Origin: Petunia secreta
Lineage: Eukaryota > Streptophyta > Magnoliopsida > Solanales > Solanaceae
Assembly (NCBI GenBank): GCA_029990175.1
Contig: JARKIP010000011.1
Span: forward strand, 23,038,001-23,102,000
Direction: 5' to 3'
DNA: 64,000 bases
Within the stretch, counting starts at the first letter, position 1, and each line of letters starts with the position of its first letter. Under the pieces are notes generated by a model. The model did no database searches, was not told where the DNA came from, and worked only from the letters and a program-made list of their open reading frames with translations. Below are positions 21,613-32,490 of the stretch, one piece after another. A program made the position numbers and the translations under genes.

Positions 21613-22640
21613 TTGATTACCTCGGAGGTCTTAAAGTTGATACAATCATTTTCCTGTGATGGCCTTAATTTGATAAGGCCCTTCCTGACTAGTAGCTAAC
21701 TTACCCACTTTCTTTTCCCTTGTCGTTTGATTTGAAGCCCTCAAGACGTAGTTGCCAACCTTAAAGGTTCTGAACTTGGCCTTTCTATTCAAGTAGGCTT
21801 TAATCTGCTGCTTTTGGGCAGCCAAACGAACCAAAGCCAAATCGGATGCATGAGCATACTGAAGGCTGGGCTCACCAACTTCGACGGGAATCAATGAGTT
21901 TATCCCGTAGGCGAGAGAAAATAGGGTTTCCCCAATACTATTGTTCTCAGTCGTTCTCATTGCCCACAACACCTCGGGCAACTCATCAGGACACGAGCCT
22001 TTAACTTCATCCATTCTCTTCTTAAGATTGTCTACAATTATCCTATTTGAGGACTCAGTTCGCCCGTTAGTACTGGGATGATAAGGCGTTGAAACCACTC
22101 TTTTGATTCGCCATTTGGCAAAGAAAGTGGTTATCTCTGATCCTACGAACTGCTTACCGTTATCACACGTTATCTCCCTCGGGACTCCAAATCGACATAT
22201 CATATTTTTTCAAATAAAATCGATGACTTCTTTCTGCCAAACCCTAGCAAAGGATCCTGCCTCGATCCACTTGGTGAAATAATCAGTGAGCACATGAATA
22301 AATTTCACACCACCCTTCATCTTCGGAAATGGGCCTACAATATAATTTCCCCATTTCATAAAAGGCCACGGCGACATAATCGAATGCAATGGCTCCGCTT
22401 GTTGGTGAATCAATGAAGCATGCTTTTGACACTTATCGCATTTTTTAACAGATGCCTTGGCATCTTCACTCATCTTGCGCTTGTAGTAGTCAGCTCGAAG
22501 GAGGTTTCGCACTAGGGCCTTCCTCTGGAATGATTTCCATATTCTCCCTCGTGCACTTCTCTCATTACGTAGCTATACTTCCCTCGACCCAAACATTTAA
22601 CCATCGGGCCGCAATAGATCCCTTTGTATAATTTCCCATG
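21613..22640 (-). pseudogene. Element 1 integrase remains
   Basis: The minus strand encodes the zinc-binding N-terminus (REVHEGEYGNHS..., KKCDKCQKHA), the core and the C-terminal domain (ending GPYQIKAITGK). The catalytic acids correspond to D in CDNGKQF and E in GRTESSN. The first one is lost: GNYIVGPF stands where the family has G-M-D-I-V-G-P. Frameshifts near 22510 and 22205 and stops near the C-terminus break it. The last residues (PLKWNSSNLKRYYF) lie beyond the inserted solo LTR at 16327-16370. Integrase inserts the cDNA into the host chromosome; this copy is inactive. Confidence 0.75.
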
Positions 22641-23162
22641 CACGAGCGAGTACGACACAACTTGGCTTCGGAGCTTTTCAGCTTCCCTTTTGTCTGCTGG
22701 TAAGATTCCCAAATCTAAATAAGAGATAAATTTGGTCCGCCAATCCCAATGCTTATTTACTGCATTTACTTCCAACTTCATTCTTCCTACTACAGATGTG
22801 AGTACCCGAACCTTTGAGTCAATCCCCGAGTCCCCAGTTTCGATAACCGAGGCCAAGTTATCCACCGCATCAGCTCCAATGTTCTCTTCATGAGGAATTG
22901 CTGGATATACCATTCTTGGAACTCTCCGAGGGCTTTCTGTGCCCGAATGACGAATTGCTTCATTTTGGGCTCCCGAGCCGAAAAATCACTGATGATCTGA
23001 TTCACCACTAACTGCGAGTCACTCTTTAACTCGATCATTTCAGCCCCCATTTTCTTAGCTAACTCCAGTCCTGCTATCGCAGCCTCATACTCAACTTCAT
23101 TGTTGGTTAGATTTTCAAATTTTACTGAATGTCTCAGTCTTGTCTAGTTGGAGTCACAAGCA
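22641..23162 (-). pseudogene. Element 1 second RNase H-like domain (aRH)
   Basis: Minus-strand pieces include ATNNEVEYEAAIAGLELAKK-like remains around 23100-23050 and MIELKSDSQLVVNQI at 23041-22997. SDSQLVV and the NNE-E-E block are signatures of the extra, archaeal-type RNase H of Tat elements. A frameshift near 22890 and another near 23145 disrupt it. Element 2 has the same domain at 33622-34050. Confidence 0.65.
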
Positions 23163-23990
23163 CTATTCCGAGCCCCCGAGCCATTGGAATTCGTTGACCT
23201 TCAGTGAAAAGTTTCCATACCCCAGGAGCTGGCCCCTTGAGAGAAGATTTTCCTTTTCTGCCTCGGAGAGTATCCTAGCATTGAAATCAGCCACAAAGTC
23301 TGCTAACACTTGAGATTTTATGGCAGTTCGAGGCTGATATACAATATCACACTCATTTACCTCAACTTCCCACTTAGATAATCTCCCCGACAATTCAAGC
23401 TTATGTAGTATTGTCCTTAAGGGGAAGATTGTGACTACAACTATGAGATGGCATTGAAAATAAAGGCGCAGTTTTCGAGCTGCCATAATTAATGCAAGTG
23501 CTAATTTCTCTAAGTGAGGGTACCTTGTTTTAGCGTCGAGAAGAGTCTTGCTGACATAATATATTGGTTGTTGCTTCCCATCTTCTTCCCGAACTAACAT
23601 TGCACTGACTGCCACCTCGGAGATAGCTAAATACACCAACAGTGTCTCCCCGTCCTTTGGCTTGGCGAGTAGTGGGGCATTCGCCAAGTAATGCTTTAAC
23701 TCTTTCAATGCTTCTCTACACTTTGAAATCCACTCAAAAGATGTGTACTTTTTTAAGACAGAAAAGAACCTATGACATCGCTCAGATGACCTCGAGATAA
23801 ATCTATTTAGAGGGGCAAGTCTGCCGGTCAAATGCTGAACTTCTCTTGGGCTCGTCAGATCCTCGGGAATTTCTTGTATAGCCTTTATTTTATCAAGATT
23901 TGCCTCGATGCCTCGTTTAGAGACAATAAACCCTAAAAATTTTCCCAAGTCGACCCCAAAAGCACACTTGTCAGGGTTTTCATACAATAT
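23163..23990 (-). pseudogene. Element 1 RT thumb/connection and RNase H
   Basis: A 274-residue open frame, minus strand: KCAFGVDLGKFLGFIVSKRG (RT palm end), TGRLAPLNRFISRS (connection), PLLAKPKDGETLLVYLAISE and PIYYVSKTLLDAKTRYPHLEK (RNase H). In RNase H, the first acidic position (usually D in L-Y-L-A-V-S-D/E) is E or changed, which is common in Tat elements. Frameshifted from the RT palm upstream. Not functional alone. Confidence 0.7.
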
Positions 23991-24729
23991 TGCCTTAAAT
24001 TTACAAAAGCTTCCCTCAGATGGTTCAAGTGATCCTCCAAACGAATTAATTTTACTAGCATGTCATCTATATAAGCCTCCATTATTTTTCCGATGTAATC
24101 TTTTAAAATTCGACACACCAACCTTTGGTAGGTTGCCCTTGCATTTTTGAGACCGAAGGGCATCACCTTGTAACAATATGTACCTTCATCCGTGATGAAA
24201 GAGGTTTTTTCTTTATTGTTTGGCTCCATTAAAATTTGATTATACCCCACATAGGCATCCATGAAGGTCAACAGTTTGTGTCCAACCGTGGAGTCTATCA
24301 ATCTATCTATCTAGGGTAAAGGATATGAATCTTTTGGGCAAGCCTTATTCAAATCGGTGTAATCAACACACATCCTCCACTTGCCATTTTTCTTTGGCAC
24401 CACCACCACATTGGCGAGCCAATCGGGGTATTTTACTTCCCTAATGAAGCCATTATCGAGCAGCCTCGTTGTTCATCTTGGATAGCCTTCTTCTTCATGC
24501 CAGCATATGGGCTCTTCTTTTTTTCCACCGGGGGGTGGTTGGGATCCACGTTCAACTTGTGTATCATTATTTCTGGGTCAATCCCTACCATGTCCGTGTG
24601 AGACCAGGCGAAGCAGTCATCATTAGCTTTCAGAAACTCAATAAGAGCTTTCTTTGACTCGGTATCCAACTCCGAGCCCACAAATACCTTTCTTTCTGGA
24701 AATTCCTCTGATAGAACAAAGGATTCCAA
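23933..24729 (-). pseudogene. Element 1 reverse transcriptase remains
   Basis: N-terminal part (24729-24433) has DDCFAWSHTDMVGIDPEI, typical of Ty3/gypsy Tat RT. After a frameshift near 24470 come KNGKWRMCVDYT-like bases and a stop TAG at 24314-24312 in PLP*IDRLIDS. The palm follows: LLTFMDAYVGYNQILMEP, FGLKNARATYQRL and the catalytic YIDDMLV, which is intact. A second frameshift near 23985 separates it from RNase H. Confidence 0.75.
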
Positions 24730-24937
24730 CTCCTCGATGGTGGAGTCCTCAACTTTTTTTCCGAGGCTCTTGTATGAATACCATAGCCTTCTCTATTTCT
24801 CCTTGAGAGCTTACTTCAGGAACCATACCCTCCTCCTTGTTGGGCTTCGAGCCGATTAATTGCGATGTTGATGGCCCAGCCAGGGCGGTTCCTTTTTTCG
24901 CAGCAACCGAATAGCACTCCCGAGCTATTCGCTGCTC

Positions 24938-25393
24938 CTATCGGATGGCTCGAACACCCCATGGAGTTTGGAACTTAACAACTTGGTGGAAAGTAGATGG
25001 AACAGCTTCCATTTCATGAATCCAAGGTCTTCCGGGGATTGCATTGTAAGCCATATCCTCGGCCATTACTTGAAAAATGATCTCCTTACGAACTCCTTCA
25101 GTAGTTGTGGTGAGGACGATTTCCCCCACCATCTTTTTCGTGGAGTTTTTGAACCCCATCAGTATGATTGTCTTCAGGAAGACGAGGTCCTCCAACCACA
25201 TACTCTTAACAGCTCCATAATTGATGATATTCACCGAACTACCAGGATCAACCAAGACTCGCTTGATATCACAATAATTGATCCTTAACATGTTTACTAG
25301 AGCATCATGATGGGGAAACATCATCCCTTCGCAATATTCCTGGTTGAAGATTATTTCGTTCTCCGACCCATTGGTTCGGGCCCTTCTTTCCAT
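24938..25393 (-). pseudogene. Element 1 aspartic protease
   Basis: A 151-residue open frame, minus strand. The active site reads RVLVDPGSSVNII (Tat elements usually have V-D-T/P-G-S-S), followed by ILMGFKNSTKKMVGEIVL and MAYNAIPGRPWIHEM, a typical YNAILGRPWL-like block. Upstream (25393-25625) no gag is present, so the protease stands almost at the 5' LTR. The frame is isolated from RT by a broken spacer (24730-24937). Confidence 0.7.
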
Positions 25394-25593
25394 GGTGACT
25401 GACAGTTTGGCGAATTTCTTCGCAGCGGTGAAGTTAACTCAATTCACCGCTGATCCGCCCATTAAATGCTCACCATTTTTTTAGGAGGTTGTGCTTCTGT
25501 TTTCGTACCTATACGATGGGTATTATCCATCATCGGATGAAAAAATTGATTAGGATAGTATGTGAGACTAGAGCGCAACTTTGGAACAAACGT

Positions 25594-25624
25594 TATTGCC
25601 AGTTCTCCATAGATGGCGCCAATT
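25594..25624 (-). promoter_or_regulatory. Element 1 primer-binding site region
   Basis: Directly inside the 5' LTR, minus strand: AATTGGCGCCATCTATGGAGA. Element 2 has AATTGGCGCCGTCTGTAGAGA at the same place. TGGCGCC-type sites are common in Tat/Athila elements; the tRNA was not identified. Confidence 0.65.
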
Positions 25625-26147
25625 TGTGTTGGCCTAAATCTGATCAGAACAACAAATCGAATTTATTTTGGGTTAACTAGAAATTATTTGTATCAAAGCC
25701 ATAAAAGACAAGAAACTTGATAAAGAGAACCTCAGAGAAGAACTAAGAGACAAAGAGTAAGTGTATTTGATATATTTGTTGGATACATAGTGTTTTCATG
25801 ACTATTTATAGTCTACAAGAATGAGAGTAACATTTACTGCACTTAATGGCCATAACTCCATGTACAATCGTGGTGTGACCATGATCTCCCCATTTAATAC
25901 GTGGACAACGGTCGACGGTTATAGAAGTGAGAGCTCGTTCTTTGAAGATTGAATCCCCATCGAGGGATGAGTTACATGCCTCGTGATAGTTATCTTCCGT
26001 TCGCTTCGTGGGATAGCTTGTAGCCAAAATCCATTTCAGTTGCCTCGGGAGTTGAGTGTGCGACTTTGAGAGACCGTTTCTAAAAGATTCAATCAAACCA
26101 TGCATCGAGCCCTATCGTCAATGCTCGGTAAATTTTCACCCAATACA
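25625..26147 (-). repeat. Element 1 5' LTR
   Basis: Partner of 12226-12760, with TGTGTTGG...CCCAATACA on plus. Followed by AGTAT (26148-26152), the right target duplication. Confidence 0.85.
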
Positions 26148-26152
26148 AGTAT

Positions 26153-27533
26153 ATAACGACATATAGACAAAAAAATTATATTTTGCAACTAAAACGTAAA
26201 AAAGAAAAAAGAAAAAAGAAAAAAGAAATTGAAGTTAAAATAAAATACTAGCTATTTCTCTCTCATATTTAAGTGTGTTACCTATAATAACACACTCCAT
26301 CTTTTAAGGATGGTTGAAATCCTTTATTTTAGAAAAATAATATTCACTAATTTAATGTAGTAAATTTAATATTAAGGATCTCCTTTATTTTGTATTAATA
26401 TTGTGGTTAGAAAATGTTGAGGACAATGAAAAGTAAATATTTAATTATGAACTGATATATTTTTGTAAACACCTCATTTGATTATCTATTGGGGAATGAT
26501 ATGAAATCGGTAGATATACTTGCTCTAAGTCACTTCCTCTAGGGCCAGATGTCCTGCTGCTAAAATGGAATGAACAACACAAAGCTAAAACTTTCCTCTA
26601 AGTTAACTGACTTGAGCTGAGGTTATTCCCTCACCATATGAAATCGGTAGATATACTTGCCGCTACCAGCTTGGAGAGATGATCTATTGTGGGTCCTTCT
26701 GTGCATCATTACTGTCATACAGTTGTTAAAAATTGGAAAATTGATGATCATATACCCCGAGTGCGGATAAATATCCGTATCCGATATTTATACCAAGACA
26801 ATAAAGACAAGTCACGTGTATTGCAAACATCCATCTATTGCTTAATTATGATTAGATGATATGAATTTATATTTTAAAATTTAACTATCATAGTTAATTT
26901 GCATAGTTTGATGTAAACACCGAGTGCGGGTAAGTATTTACATTGTTTTAGGTGCTCCCTCATCCCTCTCTCCCGAATCTCTTTTTCATATATTTCTTTT
27001 TTAAACAAGGTTAAAGATAGTGTGATAGTAATATAATTTTCATGTAATTTTGAAAGTAGTAGTCAGTTTTGATAGACTTCTATTCTAAGACATATATTCA
27101 AGAAAAAGTACTTGAGACGTATAACATTAGTATTAGTGCATATATATAAAAGTTAACTGCAGCAGCTTCGGGTCGTGCTGCCTATGGGCACGTGCAACCG
27201 AATGAACAAAATAGCTACCTTTTGGCTTGCTGTTGAAGAGGTAGTCAATTTTCTTGCATAACTCATGATTCACTGATTAGCTACCTTTATGATTATTAAT
27301 TGAAAATATAGTTATTTTCTGAATCGCTCATAGACCAAGTAGCTACTTCAAGAACTATAAATTAAAATATAATCGGCTTTTGCAAATCTAAGTAGCCACT
27401 TTAGGGCCACTAATTAAACATAAGGCCTTTTTTTTCATAGCTTGCAAACTAAATAGTGTCTTTTAGGGTTATTAGATGAAAATACTAGAGCAATTAACAA
27501 AAGTATACAAACTAACAAACTACTTTACACAAA
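26153..27533. other. Intergenic DNA, no gene seen
   Basis: AT-rich. Holds an AAAAAG-type microsatellite (about 26196-26228), a repeated phrase ATGAAATCGGTAGATATACTTG (26501 and 26637), and CCGAGTGCGG motifs at 26757 and 26920. No coding frame or element boundary is recognised. Confidence 0.55.
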
Positions 27534-27692
27534 AATGTCAATATTTTCCCTTTTACAAAAGATAGCAATTTCTTTTTTCAAAACATAGCAAAAATACATA
27601 AAAAGGTGCTAAAAATCCTAGATCTTGCTTCTACCACCCCCAGTCACCACCCCCATCATTGCTGCCGCCTCCCAGCCGGCGGCCGCCGGAAA

Positions 27693-27736
<44 letters not shown>

Positions 27737-28418
27737 TATGGAATGTGTATACACTGTATATGTACGATGTATTTTCATTGTATGGAGGTTCAAAACATTG
27801 GACATACACTGTATATACAGTGCACATACAAATGTAAGGGGTTAATACATGAGGTATATGTAACTTGTATATCCATTGTATGTCTGGTGTATATACGTTG
27901 TATATAGTAGGCATACAACATACATACAATAAAAATACATGTGCTATACATTCCATACAATCAATAGCTACCAAATAGACACCATCACTGCCGTGGTTAC
28001 ATCGTACGTGCCCCACCGGAAAACTAAAAAAAAAAAAAAAAGACCAAAGAGTAGCTCCGCCGAATCCGAGCCGGAGAACACCAGATCTTCTCTAGTGTAG
28101 CAGATCCGGTGTCGCCGGAACTCAGCCGATGGCGGAGACCACAACACAGCCACGTCGGAACAGGAGGGAGAGAGGAAAACGACGGGATGGGGGGGCGGGG
28201 AAGAGAGAAAGACGACGGGGATGGGGGTGGTGGCCGTTGCCAGCGACGGGGAAGGGCTAGGCGGCGATGGGGAAGTGGAAGAGAGGGGATAGAAGAGAGA
28301 AGTGAGTGATGGGAATGTTAGGGTTAAAGTTTTGTTTGATATGCTATGTTTGGTAGCATTTGAAGTATTGTTATGTATGGAAAAGTGTAAAAATATTGCT
28401 ATTTTTCAAAAATAATTC
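27534..28418. mobile_element. T2: second TIR-type element with GC-rich core
   Basis: Left end TTTACACAAAAATGTCAATATTT...AAAACATAGCAA, right end (reverse complement) GAAAAATAGCAATATTTTTACAC...CATAACAATACTTC: imperfect inverted ends sharing TTTACAC, ATAGCAA and CATA(G/A)CAA words. The core has CCGGCGGCCGCCGG (27675), a T tract (27695-27735), a run of GTATATAC-type words, and a purine/GC-rich stretch (28100-28310). Same order of parts as T1 and T3. Confidence 0.5.
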
Positions 28419-29004
28419 CCTAAATTGACATAGAGTTATCTAAACAATGTCACTCCAACAATGTCACTCCAACAATGTCATTAAAGTACTTGAGTTATCT
28501 AACTTATATTTATGAGTAATTTCATAGAGTTGGTAAAAAAAATTAGAAAACTTAATCAAAATAGTCACTCAAGCAATTGCTTAAACAAAAAGTAATTGAC
28601 AAATAATTAAGATGAATCACATAAAAAATAGTTAAGAATGAAATTCTATGTTTGATTTGCACAGAATTTTGTAACTAGCATATATATAAGTGCGGATGGA
28701 AAGAGTTGCCGTCCTGTATGCTTATTTTGGGTTGTGAGTTGAAAATTGACAAAGTTTTGGATAACATGTCAACTAAGATAGTCACTTTTAGTTTTCAACC
28801 ATATAAACGAAGAAAAATTGCCGACAATTTATAATAAATGTATAATATATATACAATTCATATATAATCAATGAATTATAATTTATGAAAACCAATTAGG
28901 AAATATATATACACATAATTAATATGATTGACGGTTTGAGTAAAAATTGTACAAATACAAGTACATCAATTTTTACATGGGTGATTTACATAACTATATA
29001 AGCT
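28419..29004. other. AT-rich spacer between T2 and T3
   Basis: Contains CAATGTCACTCCAA repeated at about 28445-28480 and short ATATATA runs. No gene or element boundary is seen. Confidence 0.5.
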
Positions 29005-30010
29005 AACCATTTTTTTTACACCAAAATGTTGATATTTTTCTATTTTCTAGACATCAATTTTTATTTTTTTTCAAAACATAGCAAATACATATAAAGGGTG
29101 AGGCTAAAAGCCTAGAAGTCACTCCAACAACACCTGCCGAACCTGCCAGCCACCCTCCATAATATCTGTCCGGCACTGCTGGTCGCAGGAAAAGTTTTTA
29201 CTTTTTGTTTATTTTTGTATATTTTTGTATGGAATATGTATATAATGTGTATTCCCGATGTATTTTCATTGTATGGACGTTGAAAACATCAGCCATACAC
29301 TATATATACAGTGCACATATAAATGTAAGGGTTTTATACTTGAGGTATGGGTAACTTATACATCCATTGTATGTCTGGTGTATATATGCTATATATGCAG
29401 GACATACACCATACATACAATGAAAATACATGTGTCATACATTCCCTACAATCAATAACTACCAAACATACACCATCACCGTCATGGTTTCGCCGTGTCC
29501 ATCGAAAAAACTCAAAAAAACAAAAAAGCAAGCAGCAGCCACCTAAAAACTCCAGAACTTACCCGAAAATGCCTGTAGCTAAAGGACGGCATAAATCTGC
29601 AACAAAAATGCATCTGCTGCATGCCGAAGATCTGCTCCGGCGACGACGGAGCTCCAACAAATATGGCAGCATCAACAACGACGGTACAGTAGCGGCGTAA
29701 CAGCAGCGACATTACAGTGCCGGAGAAACCGTTACAGTAGCAGCAACGTTAATGTGCCGGAGAAAGCAGCGACGACAGAGAGGGAGGCATGGGGATGATG
29801 GAGAATGGGTGGGGATGGGTTGTCGGAGCGTGGCTGGCGGCGCCGGCGGCTTGACTGAGAAAGAGAGAAGAGGGAGAGGAAAATTATGGTTTGTTCTAAA
29901 TATGCTATATTTAGTAGCATTGTAAAAAAATTGCTACATTGGGTAAAGTGATGAAGTTTTGTTATGTTTTAAAAAATACTTACCTAGAATGACACTGGGA
30001 TAATTTTTCC
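29005..30010. mobile_element. T3: third TIR-type element with GC-rich core
   Basis: Shares with T2 the series ...ATGGAATATGTATA...GATGTATTTTCATTGTATGGA...ACATACAATGAAAATACATGTG (29230-29440), and similar ends (AAAACATAGCAAATACATA left; GCTATATTTAGTAGCATTGTA...GTTATGTTTT right). The right 250 bases are GC-rich and purine-rich. Clearly a diverged copy of T2; no transposase. Confidence 0.5.
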
Positions 30011-30031
30011 TTTTCTGATAGTGTTATAGGA

Positions 30032-30047
30032 CCCGTGCTGGCACGGG
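30032..30047. other. Helitron-like terminal hairpin
   Basis: CCCGTGC-TG-GCACGGG is a perfect 7-bp stem with a 2-base loop, followed by CTTGCCTTTAATAG. Helitron 3' ends carry a GC-rich hairpin about 10 bases before CTRR; here the end would be a degenerate ATAG. No matching 5' TC end was found, so only a suggestion. Confidence 0.3.
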
Positions 30048-30152
30048 CTTGCCTTTAATAGTAGATGAATATATTCGCGTCTCTCTGCAGATCGACGTGG
30101 TCATTGAAATTGTCTTACATACAGTGATACACCTGAATTTAATAAACACAAT

Positions 30153-30425
30153 GATTATTTTAAGTTATCTATATCGAGGAAAAGATAATACACTAGGAGC
30201 CCGTTTGGGTTAGCTTAAAAAAAGTTAAGCTAAAGTGATTGAAAGCATATTTTAAGTGTTTGAGTTTATTTTATTAAATAAGTAGTTGTGATTATTTTAA
30301 GTTATTTATATCGAGAAAAAGATAATACACTAGGAGCTCATTTGGGTTAGCTTAAAAAAAGTTAAGCTAAAGTGATTGAAAGAATCTTTTAAGTGTTTGA
30401 GCTTATTTTATTAAATAAGTAGTTG
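30153..30425. repeat. 137-bp tandem duplication at a MITE border
   Basis: Two direct copies (30153-30289 and 30290-about 30425) of TGATTATTTTAAGTTAT...AAGTAGTTG with a few differences. Each contains 44 bases of flank and the first 93 bases of the MITE, so the duplication happened after the MITE landed. Confidence 0.75.
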
Positions 30426-30803
30426 CGTGTTTGGATAGAAGTGCTGAAACTGAAAAAAAGTTGTAGAGGTGTTTGATTAAAAAGTATTTTTTTATATTAA
30501 AATGATTAAAATATCCTTAAAAAAATAAAAGAAAAATGTAGGATAATTTAGGGCATTTGTTAATGAGGCTATTAGTGGAATTGAAAAAAATTATAAGGGA
30601 TAAAAAGGTAAAATATTTGGTCAAACTATAACAGTTTTAAGCCAAAAGTAAAAAGTTAGGATTACCAGCTTCTCTTTTTTAGCTTTTTTATGGCTTAAAA
30701 GCACTTGACTTTTAAGTAATTTTTAGCTTACCAAACACTTCTATCAGCTAAAAGTGGCTTAAAAGCTAGTTTGACCACCTTTTAAACCCACCCAAACACC
30801 CTC
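30334..30803. mobile_element. MITE with GAG(C/G)...GTTTGG terminal inverted repeats
   Basis: Left end GAGCTCATTTGGGTTAGC (first duplicated copy GAGCCCGTTTGGGT at 30197) pairs with GAGGGTGTTTGGGTGGG read from the right end at 30803. The interior is short, AT-rich and non-coding, with AGCTTAAAA/TTTTAAGCC words facing each other. TIR of the GAGCCCGTTTGG kind occur in Harbinger- and hAT-type MITEs; target duplication is ambiguous (CTAG/TAG). Confidence 0.5.
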
Positions 30804-31364
30804 TAGTTTATCTTGTGAAAGCATGCCAATTGACATGAGGTATTTACGGAAATATTACACTTCAGCGGCAATGTTTAACTTTTTATCCCTATAAAAATGT
30901 GTGCAACTTTTGGAGAAATAATACTAGGTGAACAGTAAATACAGATTTACTCAAATTCTAAACACATTTTCTTAACCATAAAAATATAAACAAATAACAT
31001 ATTTTATTTTATTTTATTTCCTAACCGATATGTTATATTATATTAAGTTAGATATTTAACCAATTTATTAAAGGATTAACAACCCTTATTTTAAGAGATT
31101 AGGTACAATTTTAATTAATAATTGATCAAATAACATTGATTTTTCTTTTCTCAACATTTATATCCTTCACCTATGTTAGTCACTAGGAGTTAATAAAAAT
31201 TTTCAAATTGTTTTATCTCTCTTGTTTATTTATCTATTTCCTTGCCATCGATCATTCTTCACTACAATTTTGTATAATGGAGTATCTATTGTTTATATAA
31301 TTTGTATCCATTTACTATACACATTGGAGTTTCCTCTATATAAATGAATATTGGGAGAAAACTA
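30804..31364. other. AT-rich intergenic DNA
   Basis: No gene or repeat boundary recognised. It ends with CAGAG (31365-31369), the left target duplication of element 2. Confidence 0.5.
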
Positions 31365-31369
31365 CAGAG

Positions 31370-31937
31370 GGTATTGGGTAAAAATGATTCGCCCACGTGG
31401 CGTCTCAAGCGCATAATGTGGAGCACATCAAACGAAGGTCCACTAGATTCGCATCGAGGCAAAACAACATAACCACCGATGTGAGCACCCCAAGCCATGA
31501 TTCTTAATATGCCCCAGGGGATAATAGCCTCGGTGAATCCACGGGCTCATGACCCAGAGGCGAAGAATCCTAGCCTCAGTGGATCTACTCTATTCCAAGG
31601 GGGTGATAGCCCACGATCACAGCCCACTATCATGACTTCCATGAGAATAGGACGTGGGCATGTCCACTATTGGAATATGGGGAATGTGGCTGAAACTTCT
31701 CCAAATCATTAGTCTGTAAATAGCATTTCATTTCATATTGTAACTATCTAGAGATATATACCAAAAATCTGTCAAAATTTGTACTCAACGTCATTATTAT
31801 TGAAATTCTACATTTTATTGTTTTTCGTTTAATTGTTAACTTTGATTCGCTGTTTCCAAGTAACTTTGATACTTAGTATTGCTTGTAAACATGTTCCAAA
31901 TTAGATTTGTTGTCTTAAGCCGATTTAGGCCAATATA
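31370..31937 (+). repeat. Element 2 5' LTR
   Basis: Runs from GGTATTGGGTAAAAATGATTCG to AGGCCAATATA, matching 39347-39915 along its length with scattered differences. The initial T of the usual TGTATTGG end is lost in both LTRs. Confidence 0.85.
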
Positions 31938-31958
31938 AATTGGCGCCGTCTGTAGAGA
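31938..31958 (+). promoter_or_regulatory. Element 2 primer-binding site region
   Basis: AATTGGCGCCGTCTGTAGAGA directly after the 5' LTR; same type as in element 1. Confidence 0.7.
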
Positions 31959-32029
31959 TTCAAGCAATTACGCTTTGTTCCAGAGTTGAACAGTAAATTA
32001 GTTCACGTTTGCGTTTCTGATTCTTAACA

Positions 32030-32390
32030 ATGGTGAAAATACCAATAGGCACCAGTTACCTCCCGATGGAAAAACTGGTATATTCACACCTCCACTTCCA
32101 ATGGAAAACACACCTGTACCACCACCACCTCCGGTGGATCCTTCTTCATCAGGATCTAACGACTCTTTCCAAGCATACGTTATACGCACCTAGCAAAGTC
32201 TTCAAGCATAATTCGCTGAACAAGCGAATTTTAATGATGAATTTCGTAGTTCTTTAGAGGCAGCCTCAACGAGAAATAATGCTACCCAACTGAGACTCCA
32301 TTTGTAGCTCCAAATAGAGGCATTGTGAACTTCGTTCCCATCAGCGCCATAATAGGGGGACCTCAAAATGGGGCCTCTTGTTAAAAAAAA
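32030..32390 (+). pseudogene. Element 2 gag start, truncated
   Basis: ATG at 32030 (MVKIPIG...) about 90 bases after the LTR. A frameshift near 32065 is followed in another frame by a Pro-rich stretch (TPVPPPPPVDPSSSGSND) typical of the N-terminus of Tat gag. At about 32385-32490 the sequence jumps, after an A-rich run and two adjacent copies of GCCGAAGGCACCT (32463-32489), directly into RT. The rest of gag and the protease are missing. Confidence 0.5.
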
Positions 32391-32490
32391 AAAGCTTGTT
32401 GGGAGAATTCCTTACTGACAATGGGAAGCAGAACTTCGCCTAAAATAGAGGGGATGGACAGCCGCCGAAGGCACCTCCGCCGAAGGCACC

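Larger units (their letters stand above)
12226..26147 (-). mobile_element. Element 1: Ty3/gypsy retrotransposon, Tat type, gag-less
   Basis: Bounded by related LTRs (12226-12760 and 25625-26147), each with TGTGTTGG...AATACA ends, and by target duplications AGTAC (12221-12225) and AGTAT (26148-26152). Pol lies on the minus strand in the order protease, RT, RNase H, a second RNase H-like domain, integrase, which is Ty3/gypsy order; a second RNase H is known from the Tat lineage. Only about 230 bases separate the 5' LTR from protease, so gag is absent. A spliced gene lies on the opposite strand between integrase and the 3' LTR. A 5.2 kb solo LTR is inserted in the integrase tail, so the element without it is about 8.7 kb. 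Frames are broken; it cannot move by itself. Confidence 0.85.

Noticed and set aside
27606..27907. ORFs with poly-Phe or poly-Lys at the T tract
   Set aside because: Homopolymer artefact within T2.
31497..31712. Short ORF in the 5' LTR of element 2 (and 39486-39671 in the 3' LTR)
   Set aside because: Lies in LTR sequence, is not kept in the same frame length between the LTRs and has no family.
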